A DNA stretch of 64,000 nt from Paulownia fortunei (lineage: Eukaryota > Streptophyta > Magnoliopsida > Lamiales > Paulowniaceae), in assembly GCA_019321725.1 (NCBI GenBank), contig CM033105.1:13901632-13965631 (forward strand), read 5' to 3'. This document shows, piece by piece, positions 12,497 through 23,751 of this stretch. The notes below the pieces were generated by a model. That model did not search any database. It was not told the DNA's origin and saw nothing but the letters and a program-made list of their open reading frames with translations. Made by a program: the position numbers and the translations under genes. Each line of letters begins with the position of its first letter. Position 1 is the first letter of the stretch.

Positions 12497-13391
12497 ATGT
12501 CTAGTTCAAATTCAATTCTTGCATTACTTGCTAATGAGAAGTTTAATGAAAAAAACTTTGTTACATGGAAAGTAATACGAACATCCTACTTGACTATTAA
12601 AACATCAAGTTTGTCCTTGTGGAGGAATGTCCTCAAGAACCTACTACTAATGCTCCTCATAATGTATGAGAAAGCTATGATAAATAGATTGCAACCAATA
12701 ATAAGGCCTATGCCTACTTACCAGCGGGCATGTCTGATGTGCTTAGATTGAAGCATGAAAAGTTGAAAACTGGTTGTGAGACAATGGAGTCTTTACATGC
12801 CATATTTGGGCAACCTTTTGATCAATCGCATTAAAAAGATGTGAAAATGGCTATTATCGCGAAGATGTAGAAAGGGACCTCAGTTAGGGAAAATGTTTTG
12901 AACATGAATAACTATCTGAGTGAAGCTGAAATTCATAGTGCAACCATTGATAAGTGTACTCAAGTGTATGATTTTAGAATCACTCTCACCAGCTTTTCTA
13001 TAGTTCAAAAGCAACTATGTTATGAAAAAGTTGAGTTATGATACGACTCAATTGCTTAATAAGTTGTGCACCTTTGAAGCTATTTCCATTGGAAAGGCTA
13101 AAGGAGGCAAGGCAAATATTGTGGAGGATAAGCTATTTTTTTCAAACAATGGTAAGAAGAGAGAATAAAAAGGGCAGTTCTGGGCCTCAATTGAAAAAGG
13201 CAAAAAAGAAGGATCCTAAAGAAAAAAGGAAGAATGACTCTGAGAAAAAGTCTAAAGGAGAGTATTTCCATTGCGGGGGTGACGGGCATTAAAAGAGACA
13301 CTCTAAAGTATCTCTTCGAGCTCCAAGAGAAGAAGAAAGGTAAATATGATGTACTAGTTCTTAAAGCTTGTTTAGTGGAAGATGATTCATC
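12497..13391 (+). pseudogene. Copia H gag remnant
   Basis: ATG at 12497 opens MSSSNSILALLANEKF, then FVTWK, the usual copia gag start. Frame breaks follow at about 12740, 12830 and 13040. A basic stretch (KKAKKKDPKEKRK) and a zinc-knuckle-like YFHCGGDGH (13260-13290) come next. The coding frame reads up to EDDSS at 13391, exactly where a copia solo LTR interrupts it. The rest of the polyprotein resumes at 27582. Confidence 0.85.
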
Positions 13392-14844
13392 TGTTAGAGT
13401 AGTGCTTGGTGTGCCAATTAGATTAGACGTCCTTTATACTCTTGTATTTGTAAAAACAACCTTCTTTAAATCATATTAATAAAATAGGCAAATTTCTTTA
13501 TCTTTAATTATATTTTGTAATTAGATAAAGTACCTAGACCAAATTTAGCTATGGGGTATGGTCACATATTTGATGGTAATCATGGAATATACCTCTATAG
13601 CTTTAGTCTTAAATTAGTTCTGAGTCAAAGGATTTTTGAGATGGGACATTGAATAACCCAATAGACTCGTGCATATAATGCATGCTCGCATGAGGCGGAT
13701 GTCTCACTCCATGGACATTGGCGTAGTGACGCTAGTGCATATATATGGGTGCTTATTAAGGAACAAGTATACTGAACAGGCCCACTGGAAATTCTTAATT
13801 GGAAATTTGTTTATCGAAATAAGAATTTTCATGTTACAATAGTACACGATTAGTCATATGACTTAAGGTACCATGGTAGCCTTGTGCATGTCGTGTTTCA
13901 TTTTGATGTATCTTCTGATTGTTTAACAACCACCAAGGATCCATTGGATGTTATATTGATATGTATGAAGGTTAATGAGTGGCCAACAATTTATCCGTCA
14001 CTTGTCTGACATAACAGGTGAATCTTCTATCTTTTCATAATTCATGATTAAAAGTCCTTGGCCAAGGCAGGATTCGTCATCAGTCATTGAAACTTGAAAT
14101 AGAATCATAGTTATTGAACAATTAGGGTTTTGACTATTAATCCATGCCCTAGATTTAATCAGAAGATTAGTTGATGGAAATACCTTACGTGTATGATACT
14201 CTTAGGTAAAATAGGTTCACTCACTATTTCACCTAAGTTTAGGAAGTCGTGATACACTTGTTAGGTGTTTCCCATGACTTGTGAGGTTCTTAAAATTAAG
14301 GAGTTAATTTCAAATGGATTGATTAATCAGAATAATTATTATTATTCATATGTTACAAATGTTGCAAGCCTACTGCTAGCTTAGTTGTGAACTTAAAAGG
14401 TCACACACAATTTGGGATGAAACATTTCTAATTTAGGAATTGATCAAAGGGGTTGGATCTAATTAATTAATGGAGATTAATTAATTGGGGCTTAAATTAA
14501 TTCAAGGAACTGAATTAATTATTTAATTAAATAATTAGATTATTTAATTGGACCTGATAAAATTAGAGAGCCCAATTGGAGTGAAATAATTATTTGATTG
14601 GATCAAATTAATTGTATAGTCCATAAATTGTTAAATTAATTTTCTAAATTAAATAATTAGATTATTTAATTGGTTCTAATTTGATTAGGTGGGCTAGATG
14701 GAATTAATTAATTGAATTTGGGCTAAGACAATTAATTAGATTAATTGTGAGATTTAATTTTGAGTGCCCATGAAAGTGGTTTAAAGAAAAAGGAAGAAAA
14801 GTCAATAGTTTGGAATTCTTGGGAAACCTTAAATGTCTTTGGAA

Positions 14845-14849
14845 GATAT
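14845..14849. repeat. Target site duplication, left copy
   Basis: GATAT directly precedes the 5' LTR. The identical pentamer follows the 3' LTR at 26949-26953. Five bases is the usual duplication for gypsy integrases. Confidence 0.95.
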
Positions 14850-16458
14850 TGATAAGTGCACATTTTGACATATTTTTGTATCAAATCCTTTATACTTTTC
14901 TTGCTTTATTCTTGTTAATATTATTGTTTTATTAATGTTTTGTGTTAGGGAATAAATGGAAGCATGTTTCCAAACTTGTGCAGTTTTTGTAATTTGAGCA
15001 TAACTTCATGATCAAAAGCCCTATGGACCTGAAGCTTATTTCATATGAAAGCCAAGAGATAGGGTAAAAAATTTATGTTGGAGGCTCAACCTAATTCAGT
15101 ATTGATGATAGCAGAAAATTCGTCCAATTAGTTGCACAAAATGGATCATCAAAATTCGGATCAGAGTTCAACCCAGTATTGACTTATTTCACCAATTCGG
15201 TTATATATCTTCAGCCCAAATTTATTTTGGACTGAAATTCAGATATGTTATACCAAGAGGTAAATAAACAAGTTTTATGAAGAAAAGATGGTGTGAAAAT
15301 GTCTCAAAATGGTAAAAACATAGGCTTCAAGTTGCTGCTAATGTTAAAGGGCGGCACTTGGACATGACTCGGTAATTTGACCATATCTCCTTCATCTGAC
15401 CGCAAAATTTGACAAAAGATATATGAAAATATATCAGAGATGAAAGATCTACAATTGTGATTCTTCATGTATCTTCAAAATTTGGCTTTATCTGATCGAA
15501 AAATGTAATTCAATTCAGTGGGTGAGAAATTTATGTAACAACTTACCAACTTTTGGCAACTAGCATACCACTTGATTAACCCCTCCATTATTTGTTTGGC
15601 CTCTAGCTTACTCCAAGTACTATAAATAGGCCCTGTATTAAGCTTGTAAGAGTAGGGGGTAGAGGGTTTCTTTAGGCTAAATTATCTAGTTTGTATGTTT
15701 TCTAGTATTGTAAGTTTTCTAGTAGTAATAGAAATGCAATCTTTAGTTTCTCTTATATTTTTAGTCTTTGTTATTTTTATTATATCTTTCTAAATTTCAT
15801 TTTGCTGAGGAAAAAGGGTGAATCTCTTGATAGAGGAAAAGAAATGGTTATAAGGGTAGAAATTATTTAAGTATGTTGAATTATTATTTTTATTTTTTAT
15901 CTAAACCCTACTTATTTTGTGGTGATTCTTGATTTATGTATCTCCAATGACACAACAAATACTTGGGTTCATTTAGCTTATTGTACGGTTTTACCCCACC
16001 AACTGCTAATGTGAAACCTTGATTTGTTGTTGACGAAGGTGTGCATAAATGCTTGATCCATAAATAAGTGTTGGCGTTAAGAGATTATTTGCAATAGTAA
16101 GACAATATCATGATTACCTTATTGCATGATTTACTTGATAATATCTTCCCATTGGAACCTTCATTATGTATGGATTCCAATTGTGGCAATTAATAGAGGT
16201 AAAAAGAATAAATAACCATTTCTCTATCCAAAACTCAAGAGTGGATCCCTAATCCTCAGTACTTTTATTACTTCGGTTTTTCTTTAGTTACATCATACAT
16301 TAATTGTTCATATATTTTGATTCACATAAACTCCATCTTTTTAGAAATATAAACTTGAATTCTTCAAAAAACTTCCCTGTGGATCGACCTCGCACTCACG
16401 AGAAATTTATTACTTACTACAACCTACACTTGGGTTTGCAACCTTAAATTTGTAGCAA
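14850..16458 (+). repeat. 5' LTR of the complete Athila-like element
   Basis: 1,609 bp, starting TGATAAGTGCAC and ending TTGTAGCA. TATAAATAGG at 15621-15630 is the probable U3 TATA box and has an exact counterpart at 26111 in the 3' LTR. The LTR ends in the Athila-typical stretch around GTGGATCGACCTCG (16380). Confidence 0.95.
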
Positions 16459-16464
16459 GTTTTT

Positions 16465-16481
16465 GGCACCGTTGCGGGGAA
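16465..16481 (+). other. Primer-binding-like site
   Basis: TGGCACCGTTGCGGGGA lies six bases inside the 5' LTR, corresponding to the TGGCGCCGTTGCCGGGGA-type site of Athila/Tat elements with two changes. The tRNA was not verified. Confidence 0.75.
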
Positions 16482-16656
16482 GGCAAGGTAAGTATTCAGG
16501 TTTGTTAATATTTTTCCTTTGTAAAAATAGTTTGTTTATTTTCTTTATGGATATATGGTTATATGGTATCGTAGTCATAATTCTTGATGTTTAGTAAGAA
16601 ATAATTCCAAAATTTTGTTTGGAAATTTGTTTGAATCATCTCCACACTCTTCCATC

Positions 16657-18141
16657 ATGGCTGAAAATGAAAGTATCCAGGATGAAAATGAGAATCAACA
16701 GGTGCGTACCATACGTTATTGCTTGCAACCTCCTCGAAATTCTTCTCCTTCTTGTTTCATTTTTCCTCTAAATGCAAATAATTTTTGGTTCAAGTCAGGT
16801 ATAATCCCTTTACTTCCTAATTTTCATGGTTTAGACTCTGAAAGCCCTTACTTGCATTTAAAAGAATTTAATGAACTATGTGCCACTTTTGATGATCAAA
16901 CTTGCACAAATGAGATTGTTAAGCTTAAATTATTTCTTTTTCTTTAAAAGATAAATCAAAAAATTGGCTTAATTCTTTAAAACCTAGGTCAATTGGCACT
17001 TGGCAAGAAATGCAAGCTGAATTCTTGAAAAAATTCTTTCCAACTTATAAAACTAATGCTTTGAAAAGACAAATTCAAATTTTTTCTCAAAATTCGAATG
17101 AAGCTTTCTTTCAATGTTGGGAAAGATTTAAAGATTTGTTGAATTTATGCCCACATCATGGTTTTGAAAAATGGCGCTTAATTAGTTTCTTTTATGAAGG
17201 TTTAACTCCTGAAACAAAATAATTTGTTGAAACAATGTATAATGGTGAGTTTCTTGATAAGGAACCTGATGAAGCCCTAGAATATCTAGATCATTTGGCA
17301 GAAAACTCTCAATCATGGCATAGTGTTAATTCTTCCGAAGGTTCTATTAGATCTAATCTTGCTAATAGTAATAAAGGAAAATATTACTTTAGCCAAGAAG
17401 ATGATCTAAATGCTAGGCTTGCTAGTTTAACAAGAAAAGTTGAAGCCATGGAACTTAGAAAAAGTAAAGGAAATCAAATTTGTGCAAGAGGAAGAAGTTT
17501 GTAGCAATTGTGAACTTTTGGGGGACTCCACTAATGAATGTCCAAACATTCCAGTACAAGCAAATTTTATGAACACATTCAAAAAACCTTTTCATTCTCC
17601 ATATTCTGAAACTTACAATCCATAATAGATAAATCATCACAATTTCAGTTGGCGAGATGAAAACCGTGCCCAACCACCACATTCACAAAAACCACAAAAC
17701 TTTCATTCTTATCCAGCTCCACATACAAAATCCATTGAGGAGACTTTGCAAGCATTTATGCATGAACAAACAAACATCAATAATCATACATCACAAGCTA
17801 TCAATGAGATCAGAAGCACACTTTCAACACTGACAACTTCTTTGCATACTCATGAAAAAGGTAAATTTCCTGCTCAACCTCAACCTAATCCTTCCACTCA
17901 GTGTCATGTTTCTTCTTCAAGTGAAAATGCAATCAAGGAGGCTAATTCAGTTACAACTCTTCGGAATGAAAAAGTTGTTGACAAGACTATTCATCCCAAG
18001 GAGAAAGTTTCTAATCCACCTCCAAAAATGAAAAATGGAAATAGTCATGATGACGAAGGTAAGTTTGAAGAAAGTAAGCGTGAAAATGATGAAAAAGAAA
18101 AATATTTACCTCCACACCCTTTCCTCAAAGATTGCAAGTAA
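16657..18141 (+). pseudogene. Athila-like gag, interrupted
   Basis: ATG at 16657 opens MAENESIQDENENQ. The gag core follows with GIIPLLPNFHGLDSESPYLHLKEF and, after stops at about 16947 and 17220, FLKKFFPTYKTNALKRQI and FFQCWERFKDLLNLCPHHGFE, the standard retrotransposon gag core. A zinc-knuckle-like CSNCELLGDSTNECP (about 17503-17545) has aspartate where histidine is expected. 17746-18141 is a polar, charged C-terminal segment. The product would be the nucleocapsid polyprotein. In-frame stops mean no full-length product. Confidence 0.85.
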
Positions 18142-19223
18142 CTCAGAAATTGAACTCAAATAATGAAATTTTTGAAATTTTTAAACAAGTCAAGATTAAT
18201 ATTCCATTGTTGGATGCAATCAAGCAAGTTCCACCTTATGCCAAATTTTTGAAAGATTTGTGTACAATCAAAAGAAAACATCATGTACAAAAGAAGGCAT
18301 TTTTAACTGAAAGTATTAGTTCAATCATTCAACAATTCACTCCACCTAAGTACAAAGATCCAAGTTGTCCAACCATTTCATGTATCATAGGAAACACTAG
18401 AATAGAGCGTGCTTTGCTTGATCTTGGTGCTAGTGTAAATCTTCTACCTTTCTCAGTTTATGAACAGTTAGGTTTGGGAGAACTTAAAACAACTTTTGTT
18501 GTACTCCAACTAGCTGATCGTTCGATTAAAGTTTCAAAGGGAATAGTAGAAGATGTGTTGGTACAAATTGATAAGTTTTACTTTCCAGTTGATTTCATTG
18601 TTTTGGACACGGAGCCTGTTACACAAACACATACACAATCCTCCTATCATTTTGGTTGTCCTTTTCTTGCAACTTCAAATGCTTTGATCAATTGTAGAAA
18701 TGGTATTTTGAAGTTATCATTTGGAAATATGACTTTGGAACTAAATGTGTTTAATGTTTGTATGCAACCTGCAGAAGATGTCGAAGTACATGAAGTGGAT
18801 TCAATTGAGCAACTTGTTCATGAATACTTTACTACTACTAACTCTTCAGATTCTTTGGAGACTTGTTTTGAAAGTGAAAGTATTTGTAAAAAGGCACACA
18901 CTAATACTATCTCTGAATTTTTGCAGGTACAAGAAAAATATTTTTGGAAGCCAAGGTTCGAAAAACTTTCATCATCAACAGTAAAATCTATTCCATCAAG
19001 TATTAAAGCTCCCGTGGTTGATTTGAAACCTTTATTAGTTAATTTGAAATATTATTTCTTGGGTGAGAATGAGATTTTTCCAGTAATAATTTCTTCCAAA
19101 CTCGATGCATCTCAAGAAGGTAAGTTGATCGAAACTCTGAAAATGCATAAGAATGTTTTAGGATGGACCATTGCTGATATTAAAGGTATTATCCTTTCAT
19201 TTGCACACATAACATCTATCTAG
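18132..19223 (+). pseudogene. Athila-like protease and protease-RT linker
   Basis: A 363-codon open stretch. LLDLGASVNLLP (about 18415-18450) is the aspartic-protease active site, followed by GLGELKTTFVVLQLADRSIK and FHFGCPFLAT-like residues near the flap. The second half is a linker leading to the RT (VLGWTIADIKGI near 19160-19200). It overlaps the end of gag by 10 bases in another frame, which could be an original frameshift site or a later indel. It ends in a stop 36 bp before the next open piece. Confidence 0.85.
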
Positions 19224-19258
19224 AGGAAAATGCTAAACCATCTAGAGAAATGCAATGA

Positions 19259-20400
19259 ATGTTAAATCCTAATATGAAAGAAGTCGTAAGAAATGAAGTC
19301 ATTAAACTCTTAGATAATAGAATCATTTATTCTATTTCTGATAGCAAATGGGTAAGTCCTACCCAAGTTGTACCTAAGAAATCTGGAGTTACTATAGTCA
19401 AGAATGAGAATGATGAATTAATTCCAACTAGAACTGTTACTGGTTGGCGAATGTGCATTGACTATAGAAAACTCAACTCAGTTACTAGAAAATATCATTT
19501 TCCATTACCTTTCATGGATCAAATTTTAGAAAGAGTTGCGGGACACGAATTTTATTGCTTTTTAGATGGATATTCTAGGTACATCAAATTGCAATTGCAC
19601 TTGAAGATCAAGAGAAAACAACTTTTACATGTCCTTTTGGTACTTTTGCATATCGAAGGATGCATTTTGGATTATGTAATGCACCACCTACATTCTGACG
19701 ATGCATGCTTAGTATTTTTAATGACATGGTTGAACGTTTTCTTGAAGTCTTCATGAATGATTTTTCTATTTTTGATCATTCATTTGATGATTGCTTATCT
19801 AATTTAGAAAAGGTTTTGATCAGGTGTGAAGAAAAGAATCTTGTACTCAATTGGGAGAAATGTCACTGCATGGTAACAACTGGTATTGTTCTTGGACATA
19901 TTATATCATCAGAAGGTATTGAGGTTGACAAATCTAAAATTGAGTTAATTGCCAATTTGCCAACACCAAATACTGTGAAGGAGATTAGATCATTTTTAGG
20001 ATATGCTGGTTTTTATAGAAGATTTATCAAAGATTTTAGTATAATATCTAAACCTTTGTGTAATCTTCTAACAAAAGACACTATTTTTTAATGGACTGAA
20101 AACTGTGAAAATGCTTTTGTTAAGCTTAAAAGCATGCTTACGTCTGCTCCAATCATGCAGCCTCCAGATTGGACTTTACCTTTTGAAATAATGTGTGATG
20201 CTAGTGATTATACTGTTGGAGCTATCTTGGGATAAAGAAAAGATAAAAAACCATATGTTATTTACTATGCAAGTAAAACTTTAAATGGTGCTCAATTGAA
20301 TTATACAACAACTGAAAAAGAATTACTTGCTGTAGTTTTTGCATTGGATAAATTTTGATCTTATCTTGTTGGCTTACCAATTGTTGTTTTCAGTGATCAT
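19259..20400 (+). pseudogene. Athila-like reverse transcriptase and RNase H
   Basis: 19259-19700 encodes the RT fingers and palm (VVPKKSGVTIVKNENDE, then TRTVTGWRMCIDYRKLNS, then FYCFLDGYSRY). The catalytic loop reads FMNDF (19750-19764) instead of FMDDF/YVDD, so a catalytic aspartate is lost. FLGYAGFYRRF closes RT (about 20000). RNase H follows from about 20180 (MCDASDYTVGAIL) with stops near 20234 and 20357 and a frame change near 19690. It is clearly inactive. Confidence 0.9.
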
Positions 20401-20406
20401 GCAGCT

Positions 20407-21913
20407 TTGAAATATCTTTTGTCAAAAAAAGATGCTAAACCAAGACTGATTAGGTGGATTCTCTTACTCCAGGAATTTAATATTACTATTCGAGATAAAA
20501 ATAGAGTAGAGAATGTAGTGGCTGATCATTTGTCGAGACTTGTTTGTGATGACTCGTTTCAAACCACACCTATTAATGACACTTTCCCTGATGAACAACT
20601 ATTTAATGTTTCTATTTTACCTTGGTTTGCTGACATTGTTAATTTTCTTGTGACAGGAAAGATGTCATCGTATTGGAACTCTCAAGACAAAAAGAAGTTT
20701 TTGACTGAGGTTAAAAAAATTTATTGGGATGATCCATACCTATTCAATTATTATCCGGATCAAATCTTTCGAAGATGTGTGCCTAACAATGAGATAGGTA
20801 ATATTGTCAAATTTTGTCATTCAGAAGCATGTGGTGGTCATTTTTCTGTAAAGAAAATTACTGCAAAAATCGTGCAATGTGGATTTTATTGGTCAACTCT
20901 TTTCAAAGATACTTACACTTTCTACAAAAGTTGTGAAAATTGTCAAAAGTTAGGGTCCCTTTCAAAGAGAAATATGATGCCCCTACACCCTATCCTAGTG
21001 ATTGAAATATTTAACTGTTGGGGTATTGATTTTATAGGGCCATTTCCATTATCATTTGGTTTTCTTTATATATTGATTGCCATAGATTATGTTTCAAAAT
21101 AGATCAAGGCAATTCCTTGTCGAAACAATGATCACAAAATAGTGATAATAGTTTTGAAAGAAAATATTTTAAGTCGGTTTGGAATTCCTAGATCTATTAT
21201 CAGTAATGGGAGAAAATATTTTTGTAACAAAGTTTTTGGAACTTTAATGAGGAAATATGGAATCATACATAAAGTTGCAACCCCTTTATCACCCTCAGAC
21301 AAATGGACAAGTTGAACTTGCAAATAGGGAGATAAAATAAATTTTGGAGAAAACAGTTAACCCAAACTGTAAAGATTGGTCTCTTAGACTTACCGATGCA
21401 CTTTGGGCATATAGAACTGCTTTCAAAATATCATTAGGCATGTCTCCTTATAGGATAGTTTATGGAAAACCTTGTCATTTACCTGTTGAACTTGAACATA
21501 AAGCTTATTGGGCAATCAAAATGTTTAACTTCAACCTTGATGAAGCTTCAAAATTGCGCAAATTGCATATCAATGAACTTCAAGAACTAAGAAATGATGC
21601 ATATGAGAATTCTAAAATTTATAAAGCAAGAATCAAAGATTTTCATGATAATAAAATTTCAAGAAAAATATTTGAGGTTGGTCAAAAGGTTTTGCTTTAT
21701 AATTCTCGATTGCATTTATTTCCTGAAAAATTGAGATCAAGGTGGAGTGGTCCTTTTGTTGTAAAAAAAGTATATCCTTATGGGGCGATTGAAATTGAGA
21801 ATCCTAAAAATGGTAACATATTCAAAGTAAATAGACAAAGAGTTAAATCATTTCTAGAAAATAAATTTTCACAAGAGAAAATTCATTTTCTTTCTAACCC
21901 TTGTTATGATTAG
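20407..21913 (+). pseudogene. Athila-like integrase with end of RNase H
   Basis: The first residues finish RNase H (VVADHLSRL). An HHCC zinc-binding domain follows (HSEACGGHF, then CENCQ, about 20820-20950), then the catalytic core starting GIDFIGPFPL. A TGG-to-TAG type stop lies near 21101, and a frame change near 21320 breaks the core. The C-terminal part (21344-21913) is open and includes [22 protein letters not shown] and an SH3-like end at [20 protein letters not shown]. It is inactive as found. Confidence 0.9.
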
Positions 21914-21998
21914 TGTTGTATATACTCATTTTCTCTGACATTATTTTTTTTTCTTTTTTTTTTCCCGATTAAATAGCGGATAACGGTACTCCGTGGCT

Positions 21999-22007
21999 AT
22001 AAAAGTC
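21999..22007 (+). promoter_or_regulatory. TATA-like box upstream of the extra ORF
   Basis: CTATAAAAG lies about 85-90 bp before the ATG at 22091, in a short GC-richer stretch with a small inverted repeat (CGG/CCG around 21978-21995). The spacing suits an internal promoter for the downstream ORFs, but that is inference only. Confidence 0.35.
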
Positions 22008-22090
22008 GGACTTGTCAGTTTCCCAAACAATGGAAATCTTTGTACAAATTTTCTTTACTTTTCTCATTCTCTTTTCTTGTTCTTTTCAAA

Positions 22091-22647
22091 ATGGGTGACA
22101 TTTTTCTAACTCTCAAGAAGCGATTTCCTTTTCTTCCTAAAAATGCAATTTTGAAAATTTATAAAATCAAGATTGAAAGATTGAGGATGCTTATGCACAA
22201 GGGCATCCGGAGGACATACGATGGATAATTGAAGCAAAGGTAAGGGCAGGCGAGTTTTCACATGAGTTTCCAGATTTGCTTACTAGATACATGTCTGGTT
22301 TTGGTAAAAGCACATATTCAAAACAACGAAGGGCGAAAAAAATGAAAGTTTGTCATATTTGTGGTAGATGGACTTGCAACACAAAGTGTCGTTCTTTAGG
22401 AATAGTCTCTAAAAATCGAGAAGATAAACTTAAATTCATTATGGATGAATTGAGTAAGGAGTCTTTAGATCACATTATATTGACTCTTGAGACGCATTCA
22501 TGTGGATTGGTACAACGTGCAATTCTTGATTTATGGGATCATTTTCGAAATGAATATGAGCTTTATAGTCTTGAGAATCTGACATTAAAAGACCCTGTTT
22601 GCCAGTTTATAAGAAAACTGGATGGGAAGCATATCCTCGACCCATAG
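22091..22647 (+). pseudogene. Unidentified extra ORF with CX2CX4CX3C motif (env position)
   Basis: ATG at 22091 opens MGDIFLTLKKRFPFLP. One frame change near 22200 joins this to the 22276-22647 open stretch, giving about 185 codons. Residues CHICGRWTCNTKC (about 22351-22389) form CX2CX4CX3C, which could bind zinc. The rest is charged and probably helical, with no signal peptide or membrane segment. It lies 180 bp after integrase, where Athila elements carry their env-like gene, but nothing envelope-like is visible. I do not recognise the family. The single frameshift suggests this copy is dead while sister copies may be open. Confidence 0.6.
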
Positions 22648-22892
22648 AGGGCGTTTAAGCCGTTACTGGACGTAAAACCAGAGGAAGATGTGAGCCACAA
22701 TCACAACTACATGTACATACACGTGTTAGTAGGTAATTTTTAAATTTCGTATGTGTCCTTTATTTCAATATTTTTGACAAAAGAAAAAGACATACAATAA
22801 ATGCATTCCCTATTCACACCTCAATAAATATCACCATACTCACTCTATTTTTGTACAACTTATTTTCAAAAATAAAAATAAAAAAAATAGAA

Positions 22893-23537
22893 GTTTCTTC
22901 AACTCGCAATTTAATTCTATTTGTGTTTTTTGTGGATCCAATCTAGGAAAAAATGCTGAGTTTATAGGGGCAGCCAATAACCTTGGTAGAACTTTAGCAA
23001 AAAGAAAAATTCATTTAATGTATGGGGGAGGCAGTTTGGGGTTAATGGGGAGTATTGCTATTTCTGCTTATGTAGGAGGTGTCAAAGTTCTGGGAGTTAT
23101 CCAAAATCTTTAACAGTACAGAATATCACATGTATGACCATTGGAGATGAGCTAAAAGTGTCACATATTCAGGACAAAATGCCTAACATGTTAAACAATG
23201 CGGATGCATTCATCATTCTACCTGGCGGTTTTGGTACACTGGAGGAATTATTCCAAATTTTCTCTTGGGCACAACTCAACATTTACCAAAAACCTATAGG
23301 TATTCTTAATGTTAATGGTTTTTATGATGGTTTGCTATCTTTTGTAGATCATGCTGTGAAAAAGGTTTTATTTCAACTTTTGCGAGAAGAATCATCATTT
23401 CTGCTCCGACACCTGACCAGTTGATTGATCAACTTATAGCATATGTGTCAAAACCTAATCCAGCCTTGGCCAATGTGGATTGGTCCAACAGGAACAATGG
23501 TCGAAAATACAAATTGAATTTGACTCTCAGACTGTGA
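22893..23537 (+). pseudogene. LOG-like cytokinin-activating enzyme, intronless captured copy
   Basis: LOG enzymes release cytokinin bases from riboside 5'-monophosphates. All landmarks are present in order: VFCGSN (about 22925), MYGGGSLGLMG (about 23018-23050), GVKVLGVI (about 23095), LPGGFGTLEELF (about 23218-23253, the PGGxGTxxE signature) and WAQLNIYQKPIGILNVNGFY. C-terminal SAPTPDQLIDQL reads in another frame (about 23396-23435). Two single-base losses, near 23100 and 23363, split it into three frames. The MHxRK motif of active LOGs is replaced by IQDKM, so the catalytic arginine is missing. Plant LOG genes have several introns and none is seen here, pointing to capture through RNA. It lies inside the gypsy element between integrase and 3' LTR. 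Confidence 0.85.
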
Positions 23538-23720
23538 TACTTATTGTTAATGATTTTATCTAATAGTATGTGTTTTTTTTTTGTTTCACCTTCAGGTGAT
23601 ATCTTTCAAACTCTACTTTCTTATCTATTTTTGACATTGGAGACAATGTCTCGATTAGGTTGGGGGGAGGGATAATTGATATCATGACTTGTATGTTCAA
23701 TGTGTGTTTTTATAGTATTT

Positions 23721-23751
<31 letters not shown>

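Noticed and set aside
20821..21913. Possibility that the Athila integrase is still active
   Set aside because: A stop near 21101 and a frame change near 21320 interrupt the catalytic core.
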